Assembly (NCBI GenBank): GCA_963785115.1
Contig: CAWATY010000013.1
Location: 1 to 64,000, forward strand
Direction of reading: 5' to 3'
From: JACCWP01 sp963785115
GTDB lineage: Bacteria; Actinomycetota; Actinomycetes; Propionibacteriales; Nocardioidaceae
DNA: 64,000 bases
Part shown: piece by piece, positions 55,051-64,000 of the stretch
Layout of the letters: the number at the start of each line of letters is the position of its first letter
How positions within the stretch are numbered: the first letter of the stretch is position 1
Translations under genes and position numbers: made by a program
The notes under the pieces: generated by a model
Databases searched by the model: none
What the model was told of the DNA's origin: nothing
The model's input: the letters and a program-made list of their open reading frames with translations, nothing else

Positions 55051-55077
55051 TTGGCGCGGTACGCACCGGCCTAGCGT
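55051..55077 (+). promoter_or_regulatory. Candidate leaderless promoter of comEA
   Basis: TTGGCG (55051-55056) and TAGCGT (55072-55077), 15 bases apart, put transcription start at about 55084, the ATG of comEA. The spacer is short. The gap 54968-55083 otherwise holds only two TCCACAG copies, discussed elsewhere. Confidence 0.45.
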
Positions 55078-55083
55078 CCGGTC

Positions 55084-56043
55084 ATGTCCCGTCTGACCCG
55101 TCGCTCCGAGCGCGCCGAGCCGTCCGATGTCGCGCAGCGCCGCCTGGCGCTGCTCGCCGACCAGCTCTCTGCCCGTCGGCCGTCCCTCCCCACCGATCAG
55201 CGTCCCCGTGACGAGGAGCCCGGGCCGCCGGCGGACCCGACCCCGAGCCCTCCCGGATCCGACCGCGCACCGCCGGGCCGGCACCGGGCGCCGTCGTTGT
55301 CGCCGGGGCGGCGCGCGGGCGCCGCGGTCGCCGACCTCGTGCCGGGCCCTGCTCACCGGCCAGGTACCGAGCGCGGGGTCGGCGTCCAGCACGTCGCCGT
55401 CGTCGCGCTCGTGCTGGCGGCGCTGGTGTCGACCGGGGTCTGGTGGGTCCTGGCGGGCCGGCCCGGCACGCCGCACGCGATCGCACCGCCCGCTACGGTC
55501 ACCGCCGGAGCCTCGGACGGCACGCCCACGCCCGTCCCGGGTGCGCCGGGGACCGCCGCGGCCACTGGCGTCGATGCCGGTGGTGGCAGCGGCGACGGGA
55601 CGGTGGTGGTCGATGTCGCGGGCAAGGTGCGGTCGCCCGGCCTGGTCACCCTGCCGGAGGGGTCTCGAGTCGCCGACGCACTCGAGGAGGCGGGCGGGCC
55701 ACGCCCCGGCGTCGACCTCACGACGCTCAACCTGGCGCGTCCGCTGGTCGACGGCGAACAGCTGCTGGTCGGTCTGGCGCCGGCAGTCTGGCCGCCGCCC
55801 GAGGTGGGCACCCCGACCCCGGGCTCGGTTCCCGGCGAGCCTGGGGCCGTCCCGCTGGTCGACCTCAACACCGCCACCCTCGAGCAGCTGGACACCCTGC
55901 CCGGCATCGGTCCGGTGACCGGGCAGGCCATCCTCGACTGGCGGGCGGCCAACGGGTCGTTCACGTCGGTCGACGAACTACTCGAGGTCGACGGGATCGG
56001 CGACGCGACGCTGGCCGACCTTCGCGACCTCGTGACGGTCTGA
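55084..56043 (+). CDS. comEA: ComEA DNA-uptake receptor
   Basis: 319 residues: a cytoplasmic Arg/Pro-rich start, one membrane helix (HVAVVALVLAALVSTGVWWVLAG, about 118-140), a SLBB-like domain (VVVDVAGKVRSPGLVTLPEGSRVADALEEAGG) and a C-terminal double helix-hairpin-helix (LVDLNTATLEQLDTLPGIGPVTGQAILDWR) that binds double-stranded DNA outside the membrane. It hands DNA to ComEC. comEC starts two bases after the stop. Confidence 0.94.
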   Translation: MSRLTRRSERAEPSDVAQRRLALLADQLSARRPSLPTDQRPRDEEPGPPADPTPSPPGSDRAPPGRHRAPSLSPGRRAGAAVADLVPGPAHRPGTERGVGVQHVAVVALVLAALVSTGVWWVLAGRPGTPHAIAPPATVTAGASDGTPTPVPGAPGTAAATGVDAGGGSGDGTVVVDVAGKVRSPGLVTLPEGSRVADALEEAGGPRPGVDLTTLNLARPLVDGEQLLVGLAPAVWPPPEVGTPTPGSVPGEPGAVPLVDLNTATLEQLDTLPGIGPVTGQAILDWRAANGSFTSVDELLEVDGIGDATLADLRDLVTV

Positions 56044-56045
56044 GG

Positions 56046-58376
56046 GTGCCGACGGCGGCGACGCCGAACGCAACGCCGACTGAAGCCTCGGCCGCCCGAG
56101 GCGACGCCCGGCTCGTCGGGTCTGCGGTCGCGGCCTGGGCGGCCGCGGCGCTGGCGCTGCAGACTCCGGCCTGGGCCGCTCTCGCCGGGGGGCTGCTGCT
56201 GATCGGCGGCGGGCTCGCTGCACGTGGCCGGCACCGCCCGTCGGCGCTTGCGCTGCTGGCCGGTGGCGCGGCCGCGGTGGTAGCGGCGCTGCGTGTCGTC
56301 CAGGTGGCGGCCGGCCCGGTCGCCGACCTGGCCGAGCAGGAGGCCGTCGTCGAGGCGACGGTGGTCGTCACCGGCGATCCCCGCACGGTCAGTGGTGGCT
56401 TCGCGGACAGCGACATCGTCCGCGCATCGGTGCGCGAGGTCAGCGGCCGCGGCACGCGTACAGAGGTGCGGTCGCCGGTGCTGGTGACGGCCGCGGCGGG
56501 CGAGCTCACCGACCTCGCGCTGGGCAGCCGGGTCCGGCTGGTCGGGCGGCTCGAGCCAGCCGACGACCCCGAGCTCGCGGCGGTGCTGCGGGTCGAGCGG
56601 GTCGAGACGACCGAGACGCCACCACCGTGGTGGTGGTCGGTGGCCGAGGGTCCCAGGCGCGGCGTGCGCGACTCCGTCGCCTGGGCCGGCGACGCCGGTG
56701 CCCTGGTGCCGGCGCTGGTCACCGGTGACGATCGTGCCCTGCCCACCGACCTCGCCGACGACTTCCGCACCAGCGGCCTGACCCACCTGCTCGCCGTGTC
56801 GGGCACCAATCTCACGCTGTTGTTGGGCGCGTTGCTCGGCGTGTCGAGGGCGGTGGGCCTGCGGGGACGCGCGCTCGCCGCCGTCGGTGTGCTCGGTGCT
56901 GCGGGGTTCGTGCTGCTGGCCCGTCCGGATCCGAGCGTGCTGCGTGCCGCGGCGATGGGCCTGGTCGCCCTTGCCGGCCTGACCGCCGGCGACCGGCGTC
57001 GCGGCGTGCGCTCCCTGTGCGTCGCGGTGCTCGTGCTGGTCCTCGTCGATCCCTGGCTCGCCCGGTCGGCAGGGTTCCTGCTGTCGGCTCTCGCCACCGC
57101 AGCCATCGTGGTGCTCGCGCCGCGCTGGCGCGACGCCCTCTGCCGGTGGTTGCCGCGCTGGGCGGCGGAGGCGTTGGCGGTGCCGCTCGCCGCGCAGGTG
57201 GTCTGCACGCCGGTGGTGGCGGCGTTGTCCGGTCGCGTCTCGATGGTCGCGGTCCTCGCGAACGTGGTCGTGGCGCCCGCGGTCGGCCCGGCCACGGTGC
57301 TCGGCCTGCTCGCGGGGGTGCTCCAGGTCGTCGCCTCGCCGCTGGGACACCTGGTCGGGGCGTTGGCCGTCGCTCCCGCCTGGTGGATCGTCACGGTCGG
57401 TCGGCACGCCGCCGACCTGCCCGGTGCCGACGTCGGCTGGGGCACGGGGCCTGCAGCCCTGCTCGTCCTGGTCGGGCTCTGTGTCGCCTGCGTGGCCGGC
57501 ACCCCCTGGGTCCTGCGCCGTCGTTGGGCCACCGCCGGGTGCGCGGTGCTGCTCGTCGTGGTCGTGCTGCGTCCGCTTCCCACACCCGGCTGGCCACCGG
57601 ACGGCTGGGTGCTGGTGGCCTGCGACGTCGGCCAGGGCGACGGTCTGGTGCTCTCGACCGGCGACGGGTCGGCGGTGGTCGTCGACGCCGGTCCCGACCC
57701 CGACGGCGTCGCCGAGTGCCTGCACCGGCTTGGGGTACGCCAGGTGTCCGCGGTGGTGATCACCCACCTGCATGCCGACCACGTGGGCGGGCTGGCCGGC
57801 GTGCTCGACGCCGTACCCGTCGGCGAGGTGGAGGTGGGGCCGGTCCGCTCACCACCGACGGCGTGGGCAGACCTGCAGCGACTGGCGGCCCGGGCAGAGG
57901 TTCCTGTCCGTACGGTCGTCGCAGGTGAGCAGGCGGGCGTCGGCGACCTCCGGTGGCAGGTGCTCTGGCCGCCGCCCGCGACCCCGGCGGCGCTCAGCGA
58001 CGAGGGAGGCGAGGGGTCGAGGCTCAACGACGCCAGCGTGGTGCTGCTGGTCGAGACCCACGGGTTGCGGCTGCTGCTGACCGGTGACGTCGAGCCCCCG
58101 ACCCAGGCGGCGCTGGAACGACTCGGCGCGGATCTCGACGTCGACGTGCTGAAGGTGCCGCATCACGGCAGCGCCTTTCAGGACCCGGCGTTCCTGGCCG
58201 ACACCGACCCCGAGGTCGCCCTGGTGAGCGTGGGTGCGGACAACGACTACGGCCACCCCAGCGGGCAGCTGTTGTCGATGCTCACGACCGGCGGCGCAGT
58301 CGTCGGTCGCACCGACGAGGACGGCGACCTGGCGGTCGTGGTCGACGGCGGCCGTCCCGTTCTCGTGACCCGGTGA
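56046..58376 (+). CDS. comEC: ComEC DNA-uptake channel with metallo-beta-lactamase domain
   Basis: 776 residues. The N-terminus has several helices and an OB-like domain (about 100-190); the Competence membrane region holds SGLTHLLAVSGTNLTLLLGALLG, the family mark; the C-terminal metallo-beta-lactamase domain has HLHADHVGG and KVPHHGSAFQD and likely degrades the non-transported strand. It moves single-stranded DNA inward. GTG 56046 is two bases after comEA. Together they suggest the strain may be naturally competent, but no pilus genes lie in the window. Confidence 0.94.
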   Translation: MPTAATPNATPTEASAARGDARLVGSAVAAWAAAALALQTPAWAALAGGLLLIGGGLAARGRHRPSALALLAGGAAAVVAALRVVQVAAGPVADLAEQEAVVEATVVVTGDPRTVSGGFADSDIVRASVREVSGRGTRTEVRSPVLVTAAAGELTDLALGSRVRLVGRLEPADDPELAAVLRVERVETTETPPPWWWSVAEGPRRGVRDSVAWAGDAGALVPALVTGDDRALPTDLADDFRTSGLTHLLAVSGTNLTLLLGALLGVSRAVGLRGRALAAVGVLGAAGFVLLARPDPSVLRAAAMGLVALAGLTAGDRRRGVRSLCVAVLVLVLVDPWLARSAGFLLSALATAAIVVLAPRWRDALCRWLPRWAAEALAVPLAAQVVCTPVVAALSGRVSMVAVLANVVVAPAVGPATVLGLLAGVLQVVASPLGHLVGALAVAPAWWIVTVGRHAADLPGADVGWGTGPAALLVLVGLCVACVAGTPWVLRRRWATAGCAVLLVVVVLRPLPTPGWPPDGWVLVACDVGQGDGLVLSTGDGSAVVVDAGPDPDGVAECLHRLGVRQVSAVVITHLHADHVGGLAGVLDAVPVGEVEVGPVRSPPTAWADLQRLAARAEVPVRTVVAGEQAGVGDLRWQVLWPPPATPAALSDEGGEGSRLNDASVVLLVETHGLRLLLTGDVEPPTQAALERLGADLDVDVLKVPHHGSAFQDPAFLADTDPEVALVSVGADNDYGHPSGQLLSMLTTGGAVVGRTDEDGDLAVVVDGGRPVLVTR

Positions 58377-58420
58377 GCCCCGTCCGCGCGGCGGGGGTGC
58401 CCGGTGCCAGACTGACCGCG

Positions 58421-59428
58421 ATGGCTGCATCGTCCCCCGCTCGGACTCCTCGCGTGCTCGGTTCCGTCGTGCTCGTGACCGGGCCGGCGGAGTTCCTGGC
58501 CGAGCGGGTGGTCGCGCAGGCGCGAGACGCGCTCCGCGACGACGACCCGGGCGCCGACGTCACCGAGGTCGAGGCGAGCGCGCTCGATCTCGGGCTCTTC
58601 GCCGAGCTGACCAGCCCGTCGCTGTTCGCCGTCAGCCGCGGCATCGTCGTGCGCGGCCTCGACGGACTTCCCGAGCACATGCAGGAGTCCCTGGTCGGCT
58701 ACGTCAGTGCCCCGGCCGATGACATCGCCCTGGTGCTCGTGCACCCCGGCGGGACGCGCGGACGCACCGTCCTCGAGCGGCTGCGTGCCGCGGGGGCGCG
58801 TGAGGTGAAGGCCGAGACGCCCAAGCCGTGGCAGGTCGGGGGATGGACGGTGGCCGAGGCCCGCCGGCTCGGCGCGACGCTCGACGAGGACGCCGCCGAC
58901 GCGCTGGTCACCGCCATCGGCGCCGACCTCCGCACGCTCTCGGCCGCCCTCGAGCAGCTGGTCGCCGACCGGCCCGGCGAGCGGCTGGACGCCGACGTGG
59001 TGCGGTCGTCCTTCGAGGGCCGGGCCGAGGTGAAGAGCTTCGACATCGCCGACCGGGCGATCGCCGGTGACGCCGCCGGCGCGCTGGAGCTGCTGCGCTG
59101 GGCGCTGGGTCAGCGGGTCCCGCACCCTCTGGTGACGTCCGCGTTCGCGGTCAGCATCCGCCGGCTGATCCGGTTCAGCTTCGCGCCTCGCGGGCTGCGC
59201 GACGCCGACCTGGCCCGCGAGGTCGGCTGCAGCCCGTACCAGCTCAAGCGGCTGCGGGTGCAGACCCGCGGCTGGGACGCCGCCGGCTGGACCCGTGCCC
59301 TCGACGCCGTCGCGGTCGCCGATGCCGCGATCAAGGGCGCGGAAGCCGACGGGGGTCACGCCCTGGAGCGGATGGTGCTGACCGTGGTCGCCGCCGGCCC
59401 CGACGGCCGGGTTGCGGAGCGGGCATGA
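58421..59428 (+). CDS. holA: DNA polymerase III delta subunit
   Basis: 335 residues from ATG 58421. VVLVTGPAEFLAERVVAQARDAL is the conserved N-terminus with the AAA-like delta fold; EVKSFDIADRAIAGDAAGALELLRWAL and HPLVTSAFAVSIRRLIRF mark the delta C-terminus. It is the clamp-loader wrench. I choose 58421 because CAGACT eight bases upstream could give a leaderless mRNA; a GTG at 58373 overlaps the comEC stop (GTGA) and would add 16 residues, a fair alternative. Confidence 0.9.
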   Translation: MAASSPARTPRVLGSVVLVTGPAEFLAERVVAQARDALRDDDPGADVTEVEASALDLGLFAELTSPSLFAVSRGIVVRGLDGLPEHMQESLVGYVSAPADDIALVLVHPGGTRGRTVLERLRAAGAREVKAETPKPWQVGGWTVAEARRLGATLDEDAADALVTAIGADLRTLSAALEQLVADRPGERLDADVVRSSFEGRAEVKSFDIADRAIAGDAAGALELLRWALGQRVPHPLVTSAFAVSIRRLIRFSFAPRGLRDADLAREVGCSPYQLKRLRVQTRGWDAAGWTRALDAVAVADAAIKGAEADGGHALERMVLTVVAAGPDGRVAERA

Positions 59429-59430
59429 CG

Positions 59431-59462
59431 AAGGGCGCCACCCGGCACGGGTGACGCCCTTT
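59431..59462. terminator. Bidirectional terminator between holA and rpsT
   Basis: AAGGGCG at 59431 with CGCCCTTT ending at 59462, together with ACCCG and CGGGT inside, form a tight hairpin (loop GCA) with A and T runs on both sides. It lies between the convergent holA and rpsT genes, so it can end both transcripts. Confidence 0.85.
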
Positions 59463-59487
59463 CAGCGGGCTCGGGGATCTCGGCGGG

Positions 59488-59748
59488 CTAGAGCGCCGCG
59501 CTGCGCTTGGCGATCGACGACTTGCGGTTGGCGGCCTGGTTCTTGTGGATCACGCCGGAGGACACCGCCTTGTCAAGGTCGCGAGCCGCGGTGCGGCCCA
59601 GCTCGCGGGCGCGCTCGGCGTCGCCCTCGTCGGCGGCCTCGCGGAACCGGCGGACGGAGGTCTTCAGCGCCGACTTCACGGCCTTGTTGCGCTCGTGGCG
59701 CAGGTCGTTCTGCCGGTTGCGCTTGATCTGGGACTTGATGTTCGCCAC
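59488..59748 (-). CDS. rpsT: Small-subunit ribosomal protein bS20
   Basis: 86 residues: MANIKSQIKRNRQNDLRHERNKAVKSALKT and the C-terminal VIHKNQAANRKSSIAKR are the S20 signature. It binds 16S rRNA early in assembly. It is on the minus strand, convergent with holA, as in many actinobacteria. Confidence 0.97.
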   Translation of the reverse strand: MANIKSQIKRNRQNDLRHERNKAVKSALKTSVRRFREAADEGDAERARELGRTAARDLDKAVSSGVIHKNQAANRKSSIAKRSAAL

Positions 59749-59894
59749 TGAGCAAGGCCTCGCTGGTGTCGTACGGAAGGATGGGGAGTCGCGGCGCCTG
59801 CGGAGTCACCTCGGACGCGACCGCCAACGATATCAGCGGCGGTGCGGGGTACCCAAATCGGCGCAGTCGGCCGGCATTCGATAGGCAGGGGACT

Positions 59895-61601
59895 ATGTCC
59901 GACCTCCCGCACCTGCTCGGCGACCGCTACCGACTGGTCTCCGTGCTCGGTCGCGGCGGAATGGGACAGGTCTGGCTCGGCGAGGACGAGCTGCTCGGCC
60001 GCCAGGTGGCGGTGAAGGAGATCCGCTTCCCGCACGACATGGCGTGGGAGGACCGGGAGGTGGCCCGCGAGCGCACCATGCGCGAGGCCAGGCTGACGGC
60101 ACGACTGAACCACCCCGGCATCGTCACGGTCTTCGACGTGGTGTCCGAGGACGGTCGGCCGTTCATCGTGATGGAGCTCGTCCGGGCCGAGAGCCTGGCC
60201 CAGCTGATCGACCGGGAGGGCCCGCTGGCACCCGCCCGGGTCGCCTGGATCGGGCGGTGCCTGCTGGACGCGCTCGACGTCGCGCACGCCGAGGGTGTCG
60301 TGCACCGGGACGTGAAGCCGAGCAACGTGCTGCTCGACGGCGACCGGGTGGTGCTGTCCGACTTCGGCATCGCCACCAGCAGCACCGACTCGACGCTCAC
60401 CACGACCGGTCTCGTCGTGGGGTCGCCGTCGTACATGTCACCGGAGCGACTGCGCAGCGAGGGCATCGGCCCCACCGGCGACATGTGGTCGCTCGGCGCG
60501 ACCCTCTACGCCGCGCTGGAGGGCCACCCGCCGTTCCGGGCCGGCAACGTCATGGGCACGATCACCACCGTCCTCGCCGACCCGCCCGAGCCGCCCGCGG
60601 TCACCGGCCCGTTGCGCGAAGCCGTCCTGGGCCTGCTGGTGAAGTCGCCGGACGACCGGCTGGACAGCGCCGGTGTCCGACCGCTGCTGGAGGCCGCGGA
60701 GGCCCGCCTGACCGGAACCTCGGAGGAGGAGGGGCCGGCCGCGTCGACCGATGACCTGCCGGTGATGGCGCCCGTGGGCGGCGGCTGGCACGACACGCCG
60801 GCGCCGGAGCCCGCAGCGTCGGAATCCCCGGCGCCGCCCGCATCGCCGCCGGCTACCCCGCCTGCTGCCCAGCCGGCTGCCCCGCCCGGTCCGCCGCCCG
60901 GTCCGCCGCCGTCGTCGGCGCCCACGCCCACGGCGTCGGCATCAGTCGATCCGGCAGGGGGAAGGGTGCCTCTGCGGAGGCGTACGGCCGTCCTCATCGT
61001 GCTCGTCGTCGCGGTGCTCGTCGCCGTGGTGGTCGTGCTGATCACCCTGCTCCGCGACGACGGGACCGATCCCCTCGCCGGCTCGGACAACGACTCCAGC
61101 CAGGGCACCGACGGCGGGACGGGTACTGAGCCTGCCGAGGACGGCAACGGGGCCGAGCCTGAGGTTCCCGACGGCTACCGGCTGGTGCACGACGACCTCG
61201 ACTTCACCGTGGCCGTCCCCGACGGCTGGGAGCGCAGCCTGGACGGGCCGACGCGGGTGGACTTCGTCTCGCCGGACGGCACCCAGTTCCTCCGGGTCGA
61301 CCAGCGGGCCCAGGCGGGGCCCAGTGCAGAGCAGGCCTGGCTCGCCAGCGAGCCGGGCGTCGCCGACTCGCTGTCGGGCTACTCCCGGATCCGCATCGAG
61401 CCGGTCGACTACCGCTGGCAGGCGGCCGACTGGGAGTTCACCTGGGAGGGCGACTCCGGCACCATCCACGTGCTCAACCGCGGCTTCATCACCGACCCTC
61501 GCGGGTTCGCCCTGTACATGTCCGGCCCCGACGACACGTGGCAAGAGGAGTCGCTGCCGGTCTTCGAAGTCGCCGCGGAGACGTTCGAGCCGTCCCGATA
61601 G
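59895..61601 (+). CDS. Membrane Ser/Thr protein kinase (PknB type)
   Basis: 568 residues. The kinase domain (8-265) has GRGGMGQVWLG (Gly loop), AVKEI (Lys), HRDVKPSNVLL (catalytic loop), DFGIAT (Mg) and SPSYMSPERL. A Pro/Ala-rich juxtamembrane stretch (320-385) precedes one helix (AVLIVLVVAVLVAVVVVLITLL, about 401-423) and an extracellular domain with YRLVHDDLDFTVAVPDGWERS. That outer domain has no PASTA repeats; its ligand is unknown. ATG 59895 is eight bases after TAGGCA, probably leaderless. Confidence 0.92.
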   Translation: MSDLPHLLGDRYRLVSVLGRGGMGQVWLGEDELLGRQVAVKEIRFPHDMAWEDREVARERTMREARLTARLNHPGIVTVFDVVSEDGRPFIVMELVRAESLAQLIDREGPLAPARVAWIGRCLLDALDVAHAEGVVHRDVKPSNVLLDGDRVVLSDFGIATSSTDSTLTTTGLVVGSPSYMSPERLRSEGIGPTGDMWSLGATLYAALEGHPPFRAGNVMGTITTVLADPPEPPAVTGPLREAVLGLLVKSPDDRLDSAGVRPLLEAAEARLTGTSEEEGPAASTDDLPVMAPVGGGWHDTPAPEPAASESPAPPASPPATPPAAQPAAPPGPPPGPPPSSAPTPTASASVDPAGGRVPLRRRTAVLIVLVVAVLVAVVVVLITLLRDDGTDPLAGSDNDSSQGTDGGTGTEPAEDGNGAEPEVPDGYRLVHDDLDFTVAVPDGWERSLDGPTRVDFVSPDGTQFLRVDQRAQAGPSAEQAWLASEPGVADSLSGYSRIRIEPVDYRWQAADWEFTWEGDSGTIHVLNRGFITDPRGFALYMSGPDDTWQEESLPVFEVAAETFEPSR

Positions 61602-61622
61602 CCGCCACGGCGCGTCGGACCG

Positions 61623-62588
61623 TCAGGTCCATCCGCGCCGCTCGCGCAGCCACTGCCAGCCGACGGTGCCGTACCAGCGCTGGTGCCGGCGGATCCACGG
61701 CGACGTCGGTGGCACCGGGTCGTGCTGGGCCACCAGCCAGTAGCCGGTGAGCAGCGCCAGGAACCCGTCGAGCGCGTCCGGGTCGACGTCGCGGGTGAGG
61801 GGTCGCTCAGCGAGCAGCCGGTCGCAGTCGATTCCGTCGCCGCGAGCGGACAGCAGCAGGGTGAGGGTGTCGATCCAGGGGGCGCCGAGCATCGGCCAGT
61901 TCCAGTCGCAGACCCAGAAGCGCCCGTCGTCAGCGACGATGACGTTGTCGTCGCGCAGGTCGGAGTGCGTGAGCGTGCTGCCGTCGCCGCCGACCAGCCC
62001 GGCCGCGCAGAGGTCGGCGGCGCGCTCCGCGTACGGTCCGACGATCTCGTCGCCGCCCAGCGCCGTCCAGTATCGGGACACGTCGGCGAAGTCATCGGCG
62101 AACCTGGTCCACGCGAACCCCGCCGGAGCCGGCGTCAACGCCGCCGCGGCCCGCTCGAGGCACGTCAACGCCCCGTCGAGCTCGGTGGAGTCCCACGGGC
62201 GGCTCGGCGGCCGGCCGCCGACGTCGTCGAGGCACAGCACCATCCAGTCGCCGGTGTCCGCCGACCAGCGCAGCCGTGCGGCGGGGACGTCCACCGGGAG
62301 CAGGGCGAGCTTGCGGGCCTCCTCGCGGTAGCCGTCGATGGCGTGGTCGGCGAAGGCGTTGCCGGTGAGTCCCGCCGCCTTCACGAACACGCGCGACCCG
62401 TCGCGCAGCAGCAGCCGGGAGGCGAAACCGGCGGTGAAGCCGGAGGTCGCCGAGCGGGCCTCGACGACGGCGGAGCCGCAGCGGTCCTCCACCAGCGCCC
62501 GGATCTCGGCCGGCAGGTCGTCCCACCCCGGACGCACCGCGGTTGCCGACACCGGGTAGTCGGGCGGGAGCGGGGGATGCTGCGGCAT
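61623..62588 (-). CDS. Aminoglycoside phosphotransferase-fold protein
   Basis: 321 residues of the APH/ChoK fold: VFVKAAG (ATP Lys), LTHSDLRDDNVIV (catalytic Asp, with S in place of the usual G of HGD) and WVCDWNWPMLG (Mg-binding Asp). This is close in style to choline, homoserine or macrolide kinases; the substrate is unknown and antibiotic resistance should not be assumed. It is convergent with the kinase gene by 21 bases. Confidence 0.85.
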   Translation of the reverse strand: MPQHPPLPPDYPVSATAVRPGWDDLPAEIRALVEDRCGSAVVEARSATSGFTAGFASRLLLRDGSRVFVKAAGLTGNAFADHAIDGYREEARKLALLPVDVPAARLRWSADTGDWMVLCLDDVGGRPPSRPWDSTELDGALTCLERAAAALTPAPAGFAWTRFADDFADVSRYWTALGGDEIVGPYAERAADLCAAGLVGGDGSTLTHSDLRDDNVIVADDGRFWVCDWNWPMLGAPWIDTLTLLLSARGDGIDCDRLLAERPLTRDVDPDALDGFLALLTGYWLVAQHDPVPPTSPWIRRHQRWYGTVGWQWLRERRGWT

Positions 62589-62793
62589 CCCCGCATGGTG
62601 GTGGCCCGGGCGCCTCGGCCCAAGTGGATAACGGTCCGATAACGATGGAGGCGTACCCCCTTATGCGCGGTCTGCCCGAGACCGTCCACTGTGCCCACAC
62701 CCGACGCGCACCCCCACCCGGGCAGCGTCGGGTCGTTCCACGTCCCGTGCTCCTCGGACCGAGCGGGCAGGACGCGCGCGCTTAAGGAGCAGG
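62589..62793. promoter_or_regulatory. Divergent gap before the M6 protease gene
   Basis: This 205-base gap between divergent genes holds two GATAACG copies twelve bases apart (about 62626-62645), which could be part of an operator, and a clear ribosome site AAGGAGCAGG before ATG 62794. I see no gene. Confidence 0.3.
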
Positions 62794-64000
62794 ATGAGGA
62801 TCAGCAAGCTGACCGCCCTCACCACGGCGGTGCTGCTCGGAGGTGCCGCTCTCGGCCCCCTCGCGACCAACGGGGCGACGGCGGCAGCGCCGGCCGCCGG
62901 CGCGGACGAGGCGGCCCCCGCCGTCACCCGCGACTACAGCGACGACCTGACCAGGCCATGGCAGGAGCGGTACGCCGCCCTGCGCCAGGCCGGCCTGGAG
63001 GCCAAGCTCCGCGGCAAGGCGTCGGGCGACGTCGTGCGGCTGGGCAAGAACCGGTTCGCCGACACCCGGGTGACCGGCACCGACCGTATTTTCGTGGTCC
63101 TGGCGGAGTTCGGGAACACCGAGCACCCGTCGTACCCCGACGGGGAGTCGGACGCCGAGAAGTTCAACGGCCCGCTGCACAACAAGATCCCGCGCCCCGA
63201 CCGGGCCGATGACAACACCACCCTGTGGAAGCGTGACTACGACCGCTCCCACTTCGAGAACATGTACTTCAACCGGATGCAGTCGTTCTACGACGACCAG
63301 TCCTCGGGTGCCTACTCGGTGGACGGTGACGTGACCGAGTGGGTCAAGGTGCCGTTCAACGAGGCCCGCTACGGCCGCAACTTCTGCGGTGGCGTCGCCT
63401 GCAGCAACACCTGGTTCCTGGTCCGCGACGCCCTCGCCTACTGGGTCGACGGGCAGCTCGCGGCCGGCCAGACGATGCCGCAGATCCGGCAGTACCTGCG
63501 CACGTTCGACAAGCAGGACCGCTACGACTACGACGAGGACGGCGACTTCACCGAGCGCGACGGCTACATCGACCACTTCCAGATCGTGCACGCGGGCGGT
63601 GACGAGGCAGACGGCGACCCGACGTACGGCGAGGACGCCATCTGGAGCCACCGTTCGTACGCCGGGATCCAGCCGGTGGGCACCGGTCCTGCGGTGGGCC
63701 CGGACCTCGGCGGGGTCAACGTCGGCGAGGGGGGCGTCTCCGGCGACGGTGTGCAGATCCCCGACCACAAGACGAACATCTGGGTCGGCGACTACACCAT
63801 CCAGCCGGAGAACGGCGGCCTCGGCGTCTTCGCGCACGAGTTCGCGCACGACCTCGGCCTGCCGGACCTCTACGACACGTCCGGCAACACCGGGGGTGCG
63901 GAGAACAACACCGCGTTCTGGTCACTGATGAGCCAGTCCCGCGGCACCGCCGTGGGCGACCCCGGCATCGGCGACAAGGCGATGCCGATGGGGGCGTGGG
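62794..64000 (+). CDS. Immune inhibitor A-like M6 metalloprotease, N-terminal part (partial)
   Basis: The gene runs off the window after 402 codons. A signal peptide (RISKLTALTTAVLLGGAALGPLATNG) is followed by a propeptide-like region and an M6 zinc protease domain with H348-E-F-A-H352-D-L-G-L-P-D (HExxHxxGxxD) as the metal site. VVLAEFGNTEHPSYPDGESD is typical. Such proteases are secreted and degrade host or environmental proteins; the missing C-terminal part usually holds beta-sandwich or MAM-like domains. ATG 62794 follows AAGGAGCAGG. Confidence 0.92.
   Translation, partial: MRISKLTALTTAVLLGGAALGPLATNGATAAAPAAGADEAAPAVTRDYSDDLTRPWQERYAALRQAGLEAKLRGKASGDVVRLGKNRFADTRVTGTDRIFVVLAEFGNTEHPSYPDGESDAEKFNGPLHNKIPRPDRADDNTTLWKRDYDRSHFENMYFNRMQSFYDDQSSGAYSVDGDVTEWVKVPFNEARYGRNFCGGVACSNTWFLVRDALAYWVDGQLAAGQTMPQIRQYLRTFDKQDRYDYDEDGDFTERDGYIDHFQIVHAGGDEADGDPTYGEDAIWSHRSYAGIQPVGTGPAVGPDLGGVNVGEGGVSGDGVQIPDHKTNIWVGDYTIQPENGGLGVFAHEFAHDLGLPDLYDTSGNTGGAENNTAFWSLMSQSRGTAVGDPGIGDKAMPMGAW

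Noticed and set aside
55084..58376. Proof of natural competence
   Set aside because: comEA and comEC are near-universal in these bacteria, and no pilus or other competence genes are in view, so only the potential can be stated.
61623..62588. The APH-fold protein as an antibiotic resistance gene
   Set aside because: The fold is shared with choline, homoserine and other kinases and nothing in the sequence shows drug specificity.

Overview
The window is about 70% GC, uses GTG starts freely, has many four-base start/stop overlaps and carries no phage or insertion-sequence genes. Gene order (mreBCD-mrdA-rodA, the TIGR03960/TIGR03936 pair, rne-rplU-rpmA-obgE, proB-proA-nadD-rsfS, leuS, comEA-comEC-holA-rpsT) is that of an actinobacterial chromosome. 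It best fits the Propionibacteriales, a Nocardioides-like organism; that placement is inferred from gene order and protein style, not from any search.

Layout. 1-5075: rod-shape and lateral-wall operon, opening inside mreB. 5162-14282: amino-acid permease, radical SAM/B12 protein, GNAT, formaldehyde dehydrogenase, self-regulated ArsR with a SRPBCC-YCII protein, exporter, aminotransferase; this block separates the usually adjacent TIGR03960 and TIGR03936 genes. 14397-20412: TIGR03936 protein, RNase E, L21, L27, Obg. 20495-24569: mycothiol-type DinB protein and ileS behind a T-box. 24586-30989: proline synthesis, nadD, rsfS, a phosphatase, an aldolase and a GNAT. 31053-37392: tRNA-Ala, then an arabinan/arabinose unit (secreted GH43, lipoprotein binding protein, two permeases, intracellular GH51). 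37396-44694: Nramp transporter, ferritin-like Tat protein, repeat-tailed membrane protein, sodium symporter with a small partner, and a serpin. 44715-47331: leuS behind an attenuator with a Leu-rich leader peptide. 47368-54967: PPOX protein, a ROK-ABC-Gfo/Idh sugar unit and DegV. 55084-59748: DNA uptake (comEA, comEC), holA, rpsT. 59895-64000: membrane Ser/Thr kinase, APH-fold protein and the start of an M6 metalloprotease.

The most striking feature is a set of four reading-frame breaks, each in or beside a GC-rich repeat or homopolymer: the mrdA tail (which fuses PBP2 to RodA in one frame), the rne tail, proB and the tail of the membrane protein at 39909. In mrdA and rne a repeat unit carries exactly one extra base. 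These are either uncorrected sequencing indels or real slippage mutations; raw reads or a close relative would decide.

Two aminoacyl-tRNA synthetase genes have textbook leader control of different kinds: ileS a translational T-box, leuS a transcription attenuator with a leader peptide. Many genes appear leaderless, with a TAnnnT -10 hexamer six or seven bases before the start codon. No gap between genes exceeds 300 bases; the longest (21131-21413) is the ileS T-box.
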